64,000 nucleotides of DNA, taken from the NCBI GenBank assembly GCA_002427815.1, contig DIZF01000007.1:36707-100706 (forward strand), read 5' to 3'. Under the pieces are notes generated by a model. That model was not told where the DNA came from and did no database searches. It saw only the letters and a program-made list of their open reading frames with translations. The stretch is from Ramlibacter tataouinensis (lineage in GTDB: Bacteria; Pseudomonadota; Gammaproteobacteria; Burkholderiales; Burkholderiaceae_C). The position numbers and the translations under genes were made by a program. Below are positions 58,724 through 64,000 of the stretch, in pieces; within the stretch, counting starts at the first letter, position 1; each line of letters starts with the position of its first letter.

Positions 58724-60256
58724 TCAGTGATGCTGCGGTGGCGGGGTCACTTCCCAGTGCTGCAGCACGCGGTCATGGGCGTCCACGCTTTCCAGCCGGA
58801 CCGGGAAGCCCCACAGCCGGGCCACGTGCTTGACAACCTCTTCCGCGCCGTTGTCCAGCGGACGGTCGTTGTTGCGCGTATGGCGCAAGGTGAGCGAACG
58901 GTCGCCTCGCAGGTTGACGTTCCAGACCTGGATGTTGGGCTCGCGCCAGTTGAGGTCGTGCTGGCGCGACAGCGATTCGCGCACCCGGCGATAGCCGGCA
59001 TCGTCGTGGATCGCCGAGACTTCCAGCTCCTTGCGGCTCGCATCGTCCACCACGGCGAACAGCCGCAACTCCCGCATCAGATGCGGCGACAGGTACTGGC
59101 CGATGAAGCTCTCGTCCTTGAAGTGGCGCATGGCGTAGTCGAGCGTCTTGTGCCATTCCGAGCCGGCGATCTCGGGGAACCACTGGCGGTCCTCGTCGGT
59201 CGGCTTCTCGCAGATGCGCCTGAGATCCGTGAACATGCCGAATCCCAACGCATACGGATTGATCCCGCTGTAGGCCGGGTGGGTCACCGGCGGCTGGAAC
59301 ACCACGTTGGTGTGCGAGCTGAGGCATTCGATCATGAACCCGTCCGCCAACAGCCCCTGGTCGTACATGTCGTTGAGCAGGGTGTAGTGCCAGAAGGTCG
59401 CCCAGCCCTCGTTCATGACCTGGGTCTGGCGCTGCGGATAGAAGTACTGGGCCACCTTGCGCACGATACGGACGATCTCGCGCTGCCAGGGCTCGAGCAA
59501 AGGGGCATTTTTCTCGATGAAGTACAGGATGTTCTCCTGCGGCTCCTCGGGAAAGCGCCGGTGCTCCTTCTTCGACTGCTTGCCGGCGGCCCGGGGCAGC
59601 GTGCGCCACATGTCGTTGACCTGCTGCTGCAGGTACGCCTCCCGGTCCTTGCGGCGGATTTCCTCTTCCACCATCGAGATCTTCTGGGGCCGCCGGTAGC
59701 GGTCCACCCCGTAATGCATGAGCGCATGGCAGCAATCCAGCACCTCTTCCACCGCGTCCACGCCGTGCCGCTCCTCGCACTCGCCGATGTAGTCCTTGGC
59801 GTAGACCAGGTAGTCGACGATGGAGCTGGCATCCGTCCACATACGGAACAGGTAGTTGCCCTTGAAGAACGAGTTGTGTCCGAAACAGGCATGCGCCATC
59901 ACCAGCGCCTGCATCGGCATGGTGTTCTCTTCCATCAGGTAGGCGATGCAGGGATCGGAATTGATCACGATCTCGTACGCCAGGCCCATGTGGCCGCGCC
60001 GGTAGTTCTTCTCGCTGGCGATGAACTGCTTGCCGAACGACCAGTGCCGGTAGTTCACCGGCATGCCGACCGAGGCATAGGCATCGAGCATCTGCTCGGC
60101 CGAGATCAGCTCGAGCTGCACCGGATAGGTGTCCAGGCCGAAGCGATGGGCCGTGCGCTTGATCTCCTCGAAATAGGTTTCGATCAGCTCGAAGGTCCAG
60201 TCCGAGGGGCTGGGCAGGCGCTTGCGGGCGAGGGGCTTGTCGTCCAACGAGATCAT
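58724..60256 (-). CDS. spoVR: SpoVR family protein
   Basis: A 510-residue SpoVR/YcgB family protein. Family features: WTFELIETYFEEIKRTAHRFGLDTYP at the N-terminus, NYRHWSFGKQF, MAHACFGHNSFFKGNYLF, NEGWATFWHYTLLND and NPYALGFGMF. It starts at ATG 60256, overlapping the yeaH stop by four bases; the longer frame to 61084 is shadow. In bacteria it travels with prkA and yeaH as a stationary-phase/nitrogen-stress group. Its biochemical role is unknown. It is third in the prkA-yeaH-spoVR operon. Confidence 0.9.
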   Translation of the reverse strand: MISLDDKPLARKRLPSPSDWTFELIETYFEEIKRTAHRFGLDTYPVQLELISAEQMLDAYASVGMPVNYRHWSFGKQFIASEKNYRRGHMGLAYEIVINSDPCIAYLMEENTMPMQALVMAHACFGHNSFFKGNYLFRMWTDASSIVDYLVYAKDYIGECEERHGVDAVEEVLDCCHALMHYGVDRYRRPQKISMVEEEIRRKDREAYLQQQVNDMWRTLPRAAGKQSKKEHRRFPEEPQENILYFIEKNAPLLEPWQREIVRIVRKVAQYFYPQRQTQVMNEGWATFWHYTLLNDMYDQGLLADGFMIECLSSHTNVVFQPPVTHPAYSGINPYALGFGMFTDLRRICEKPTDEDRQWFPEIAGSEWHKTLDYAMRHFKDESFIGQYLSPHLMRELRLFAVVDDASRKELEVSAIHDDAGYRRVRESLSRQHDLNWREPNIQVWNVNLRGDRSLTLRHTRNNDRPLDNGAEEVVKHVARLWGFPVRLESVDAHDRVLQHWEVTPPPQHH

Positions 60257-61524
60257 GGGTTCACACTCTTCTTGAACAGGTCGCGGAAGACCGGGAAGAT
60301 CTGCGCCGGCGTGACGATCTTCTGCATCGCGAAGTGCGGGTTGGCGTCGCGCACTCGGGTGTACTCCTCCCACAGGTTCTGGTCCTCGTCGGCCACCTGC
60401 ACGTAGGCGAAATAGCGGCACAGCGGCAGCAGCTTGACATCCAGCAGCTCGCGGCACTTGGACGAGTCCTGCTGCCAGTTGTCGCCATCCGACGCCTGGG
60501 CGCCGTAGATGTTCCATTCGCTGCCCATATAACGCTCGCGGATGATCTCGTGCATGAGCGTCAGCGCGCTGGAAACCACCGTGCCACCGCTCTCCGTCGC
60601 GTGGAAAAACTCGTCTTCGGTCACCTCGGCCGCCTGCGTGTGGTGGCGGATGAAGATCACGTCCGTCTGCTGGTAGTGACGGGTCAGGAACAGGTACAGC
60701 AGGATGAAGAAGCGCTTCGCCAGGTCCTTGCGGGCCTCGTCCATGGAACCGGAGACGTCCATCAGGCAGAACATGGCGGCCTTGCTGGTGGGCAGCGGCT
60801 CGCGCACGCGATTGCGGTAGCGCAGGTCGAACGGATCGAGAAACGGCACCCGCTTGAGCCGCGTGCGCAGGACCTCGATCTCGGCCTTCACCGCCGCGAT
60901 TTCGGCGGGCGGAGTGTGGTCGTGCTTTTCCAGCTGCCGCAGGTATTCTTCGAGCTTGCGCAGCTCGATGCGGGCGTCGCCGCCCATCGCGATGCGCCGG
61001 CCCAGCGCCACGCGCATCGACCGCACCACGTGCAGGCTGGTCGGGTTGCCCTGGGAAACGAATCCGGCCCGCCTTGTCTTCCACTCCGGCGCGTCGGCCA
61101 GCAACTGCGTGCGGATCAGCCGCGGCAGCGCCAGGTCGTCGAAGAAGTAGTTCATGAACTCTTCGCGGGTGATGCGAAAGACGAAATCGTCCTCCCCGCT
61201 GCCGTCCGGCGACGCGCCGCTGCCATTGCCGCCGCCACCACCGCCTTCGGGGCGGGGAATGCGGTCGCCGCGCACGTATTCCTGGTTGCCGGGGTGGACC
61301 ATCTCGCGGGTTCCGCCCGGGCCGTGGCTGAACACCGGCTCCGAGACGTCGCGCTTGGGCAGCGAGATGTCGGTGCCTTTCTCGATGTCATGGATGCTGC
61401 GGTCGCCCACGGCCTTGCGCACCGCCTCGCGGATCTGGTCGCGATAGCGCCGCAGGAAGCGCTCCCGGTTGCCGATGGACTTGTTCTTTCCCGACAGCCG
61501 GCGGTCGATGACCTGATGCAGCAT
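60253..61524 (-). CDS. yeaH: YeaH/YhbH family (DUF444) VWA protein
   Basis: A 423-residue protein starting at ATG 61524 (LHQVIDRRLSGKNKSIGNRERFLRRY). GTG 61557 would add 11 residues. A Gly-rich linker follows near residues 90-110, then a von Willebrand A domain with the MIDAS motif MDVSGSMDEARKDL. YeaH interacts functionally with the PrkA kinase in the stress regulon. It lies 143 bases after prkA, a gap containing CCCCTTGAGGGG and similar repeat-like GC-rich sequence, and overlaps spoVR. Confidence 0.88.
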   Translation of the reverse strand: MLHQVIDRRLSGKNKSIGNRERFLRRYRDQIREAVRKAVGDRSIHDIEKGTDISLPKRDVSEPVFSHGPGGTREMVHPGNQEYVRGDRIPRPEGGGGGGNGSGASPDGSGEDDFVFRITREEFMNYFFDDLALPRLIRTQLLADAPEWKTRRAGFVSQGNPTSLHVVRSMRVALGRRIAMGGDARIELRKLEEYLRQLEKHDHTPPAEIAAVKAEIEVLRTRLKRVPFLDPFDLRYRNRVREPLPTSKAAMFCLMDVSGSMDEARKDLAKRFFILLYLFLTRHYQQTDVIFIRHHTQAAEVTEDEFFHATESGGTVVSSALTLMHEIIRERYMGSEWNIYGAQASDGDNWQQDSSKCRELLDVKLLPLCRYFAYVQVADEDQNLWEEYTRVRDANPHFAMQKIVTPAQIFPVFRDLFKKSVNP

Positions 61525-61667
61525 GGCCCGTTCCGGCTTGATGTTGGAGGAAGTCACGGCCCTGGATTCCTATGTTCGCGCGGCCACCGCGGAACCGGCT
61601 TTGCCGGTCCGCTGGTGGCGCCCCTTGAGGGGAGGCGCCGGAGGCGCTTCGGGGTGGGCCAATTTCT

Positions 61668-63590
61668 TCAGGAACTCTTGCGAACGCGCAGGTACCACTC
61701 GCACAGCAGGCGGACCTGCCGGTGCGTGTAGCCCTTCTCGACCATGCGGTTGACGAAGTCCTCGTGCTTCTTCTGCTCGTCCGCGCTGGCCTTGGCATTG
61801 AAAGATATCACCGGCAGCAGGTCTTCGGTGTTGGAGAACATCTTCTTCTCGATCACCGTGCGCAGCTTCTCGTAGCTGGTCCACACCGGGTTCTTGCCGG
61901 CGTTGCTGGCGCGGGCCCGCAGCACGAAGTTGACGATCTCGTTGCGGAAGTCCTTGGGATTGGACAGCCCGGCGGGCTTTTCGATCTTTTCCAGTTCGGC
62001 GTTGAGCGCCGAGCGGTCGAAGATCTCGCCGGTGTCGGTGTCGCGGAATTCCTGGTCCTGGATCCAGAAGTCGGCGTAGGTCACGTAGCGGTCGAAGATG
62101 TTCTGGCCGTACTCGGAATAGGATTCGAGGTAGGCGGTCTGGATCTCCTTGCCGATGAATTCCGCGTAGCGCGCCGACAGGTGCTCCTTGATGTAGGTCA
62201 GGTATTTCTGCTCGATCTCGGGCGCGAACTGCTCGCGCTCGATCTGCTGCTCCAGCACGTACATCAGGTGCACCGGGTTGGCGGCGATCTCGGTCGAGTC
62301 GAAATTGAACACCTTCGAGATGATCTTGAAAGCGAAGCGCGTCGACACGCCGGTCATGCCCTCGTCCACGCCCGCGTAATCGCGGTACTCCTGGTAGCTC
62401 TTGGCCTTGGGGTCGGTGTCCTTCAGGTTGTCGCCGTCGTAGATCTGCATCTTGCTGAAGATGCTGGAGTTCTCGGGCTCCTTCAGCCGGGTCAGCACCG
62501 AGAACTGGGCCATCATCCTGAGCGTGCCCGGCGCGCACACTGCGTCCTTGAGCGACGAGTTGCGGATCAGCTTCTCGTAGATCTTCATCTCTTCGGTCAC
62601 GCGCAGGCAGTACGGCACCTTGACGATGTAGATCCGGTCCAGAAACGCTTCGTTGTTCTTGTTGTTCTTGAAGGCTTTCCACTCGCTTTCGTTAGAGTGC
62701 GCCATCACGATGCCGTCGAACGGGATCGCGCCGAAACCTTCCGTGCCCTTGAAGTTGCCCTCCTGCGTGGCCGTCAGCAGCGGGTGCAGCACCTTGATCG
62801 GCGCCTTGAACATCTCGACGAATTCCAGCAGGCCCTGGTTGGCCAGGCACAGGCCGCCCGAATAGCTGTAGGCGTCCGGATCGTCCTGGGCGAAGGTCTC
62901 GAGCTTGCGGATGTCGATCTTGCCGACCAGCGAGGAGATGTCCTGGTTGTTCTCGTCACCCGGCTCGGTCTTGGCGATCCCGCACTGCTTGAGGATGGAC
63001 GGGAAGCGCTTGACGACCCGGAACTTGCGGATGTCGCCGCCGAATTCCTCCAGCCGCTTCACCGCCCACGGCGACATGATGCGCTGCAGGTAGCGCGGCG
63101 CGATCCCGTATTGCTGCTCCAGCAACGGCACGTCCTCGGCATTGTTGAACAGCCCGAGCGGCGACTCATTCACCGGCGAACCCTTCAGGGCGTAGAACGG
63201 CACCTGCTCCATCAGCGACTTGAGGCGCTCGGCAATGGACGACTTGCCGCCGCCCACGGGCCCCAGCAGATACAGGATCTGCTTCTTCTCTTCCAGGCCC
63301 TGGGCCGCGTGGCGGAAGCACGCGACCACCTGCTCGATCGGCTCCTCCAGCCCGTAAAAATCCTTGAACGCAGGATAGATGCGGACCATCTTGTTGCCGA
63401 AGATGCGCGACAGGCGCGGGTCATGCCGGGTGTCGATCACCTCGGGCTCGCCGATGGCGGCCAGCATGCGCTCGGCCGCGGTTGCGTAGGCGATCGGATC
63501 GCGTTTGCAGAGGTCGAGGTATTCCTCGAGCGACAGCTCTTCCTCACGTGTCTGTTCGTAACGCGTCAGAAAATTTCGGACTACATCCAT
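61668..63590 (-). CDS. prkA: PrkA-family serine protein kinase
   Basis: A 640-residue PrkA protein. The N-terminal AAA domain has Walker A LLGPVGGGKSSIAERL at residues 108-123, and the C-terminal kinase-like domain is normal in length. ATG 63590 with AAGGAGGTTCC directly upstream decides the start over ATG 63605. It heads the prkA-yeaH-spoVR operon, in many proteobacteria under the stationary-phase or nitrogen sigma factor. The 302-base gap upstream (63591-63892) holds its promoter region and a CCCCT/AGGGG hairpin at 63744-63762. Confidence 0.92.
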   Translation of the reverse strand: MDVVRNFLTRYEQTREEELSLEEYLDLCKRDPIAYATAAERMLAAIGEPEVIDTRHDPRLSRIFGNKMVRIYPAFKDFYGLEEPIEQVVACFRHAAQGLEEKKQILYLLGPVGGGKSSIAERLKSLMEQVPFYALKGSPVNESPLGLFNNAEDVPLLEQQYGIAPRYLQRIMSPWAVKRLEEFGGDIRKFRVVKRFPSILKQCGIAKTEPGDENNQDISSLVGKIDIRKLETFAQDDPDAYSYSGGLCLANQGLLEFVEMFKAPIKVLHPLLTATQEGNFKGTEGFGAIPFDGIVMAHSNESEWKAFKNNKNNEAFLDRIYIVKVPYCLRVTEEMKIYEKLIRNSSLKDAVCAPGTLRMMAQFSVLTRLKEPENSSIFSKMQIYDGDNLKDTDPKAKSYQEYRDYAGVDEGMTGVSTRFAFKIISKVFNFDSTEIAANPVHLMYVLEQQIEREQFAPEIEQKYLTYIKEHLSARYAEFIGKEIQTAYLESYSEYGQNIFDRYVTYADFWIQDQEFRDTDTGEIFDRSALNAELEKIEKPAGLSNPKDFRNEIVNFVLRARASNAGKNPVWTSYEKLRTVIEKKMFSNTEDLLPVISFNAKASADEQKKHEDFVNRMVEKGYTHRQVRLLCEWYLRVRKSS

Positions 63591-63817
63591 GGAACCTCCT
63601 TGCATACCGTGGCAGACAGAGGACCGCAGTGACCAACTGCTCGTTTTCCCACTTTAACGTAACGCGCGATTGCTTGTGCGAGACGTCACGAGTTGTAGGC
63701 GAACTTCTGCTTTCACGGTAGGTCTACGATAGATGAGAATCCGCCCCTGAAGTTTCTAGGGGAAACGCTGCTGGACAAACGGCGCATTTCTTTTGCAGAT
63801 GTGTTGCGCGCACGTTG

Positions 63818-63837
63818 CAAAAGCCGCGTCGCGCGGC
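63818..63837 (-). terminator. Rho-independent terminator of the upstream dehydrogenase gene
   Basis: Read on the minus strand: GCCGCG, loop CGA, CGCGGC, then TTTTGC. The stem occupies 63823-63837 on the plus map. It lies about 55 bases after the stop of the 2-hydroxyacid dehydrogenase gene and so separates it from the prkA promoter region. Confidence 0.65.
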
Positions 63838-63892
63838 CTTGCGCCGGCTTCGCCGCCACGCCAGTTCGGCGCGAACGGTCTGCCGTTTGGAA

Positions 63893-64000
63893 CTAAAGTG
63901 CAGACACTTTCACGGCGCCGGTCGCGAAGAAGGACACCAGGTTGTCCAGCACCAGGTCGGCCATGGCCTGGCGGGTCTCGCGGGTGGCGCTCGCCACGTG
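63893..64000 (-). CDS. D-2-hydroxyacid dehydrogenase, C-terminal end (5' part outside window)
   Basis: Thirty-five residues and a TAG stop: HVASATRETRQAMADLV, then LDNLVSFFATGAVKVSAL. HVASATRETR is the glyoxylate/hydroxypyruvate-reductase type motif that contains the catalytic-histidine end of the family. It probably reduces glyoxylate or hydroxypyruvate, but only the tail is visible. It is followed by the terminator at 63818-63837. Confidence 0.8.
   Translation of the reverse strand, partial: HVASATRETRQAMADLVLDNLVSFFATGAVKVSAL

Overview
The window reads as chromosome of a Burkholderiales betaproteobacterium (Comamonadaceae or Alcaligenaceae-like). The evidence is high GC, many Bug-type periplasmic receptors without their own permease, several CaiB/BaiF CoA-transferases, and GC-rich CCCTC..GAGGG intergenic repeats. 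It is almost entirely catabolic accessory DNA. No rRNA, tRNA or CRISPR array was seen.

Layout. 1-4333 (minus): a complete liv-type ABC transporter set (receptor, LivH, LivM, LivG, and LivF cut by the window edge). 4481-6718: an acetyl-CoA hydrolase/4-hydroxybutyrate CoA-transferase family gene and a GntR/FCD regulator, divergent from vanAB-like vanillate O-demethylase genes and a MetE-like methyltransferase (6923-10085). 10122-11750: a decayed lower-GC gene fragment and a truncated IS66 element. 11842-19028 (minus): a catabolic operon (CaiB, SMP-30 lactonase, CitE-like lyase, TRAP DctP/Q/M, SDR) divergent from a LysR gene. 20130-22440: a scrap zone with a dctM remnant, an intact zinc alcohol dehydrogenase, a caiB stump and a 5'-truncated IS3 transposase.

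22451-37436 (minus): thirteen tightly packed genes, about 15 kb, encoding a cupin, aldehyde dehydrogenase, ThDP enzyme, CaiB CoA-transferase, two Bug receptors, a thiolase-like protein with a DUF35 partner, two SDRs, a TLP1-like thiolase, an NDP-forming acyl-CoA synthetase and an OYE flavoenzyme. A divergent LysR gene lies at 37858. A second operon (38843-42135: KstD-like flavoprotein, thiolase-like, Zn-DUF35) follows, then a PDC-lactonase-like amidohydrolase. Two look-alike T-N11-A dyads, one upstream of each operon, suggest that the LysR protein controls both. I infer an undescribed CoA-dependent pathway for a branched, cyclic or isoprenoid/steroid-like acid.

43395-46487: a type ISP/IIG-like restriction-modification enzyme whose reading frame contains an in-frame copy of the intergenic repeat. 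46566-49135: two exported proteins of unknown function. 49570-58639: a third acid-catabolic locus. Bug, CaiB and an HMG-CoA-lyase-like gene run leftward. LysR, a permuted aconitase-family hydratase and a TRAP transporter run rightward. 58724-63590 (minus): the prkA-yeaH-spoVR stress trio. 63893-64000: the 3' end of a 2-hydroxyacid dehydrogenase gene with its terminator.
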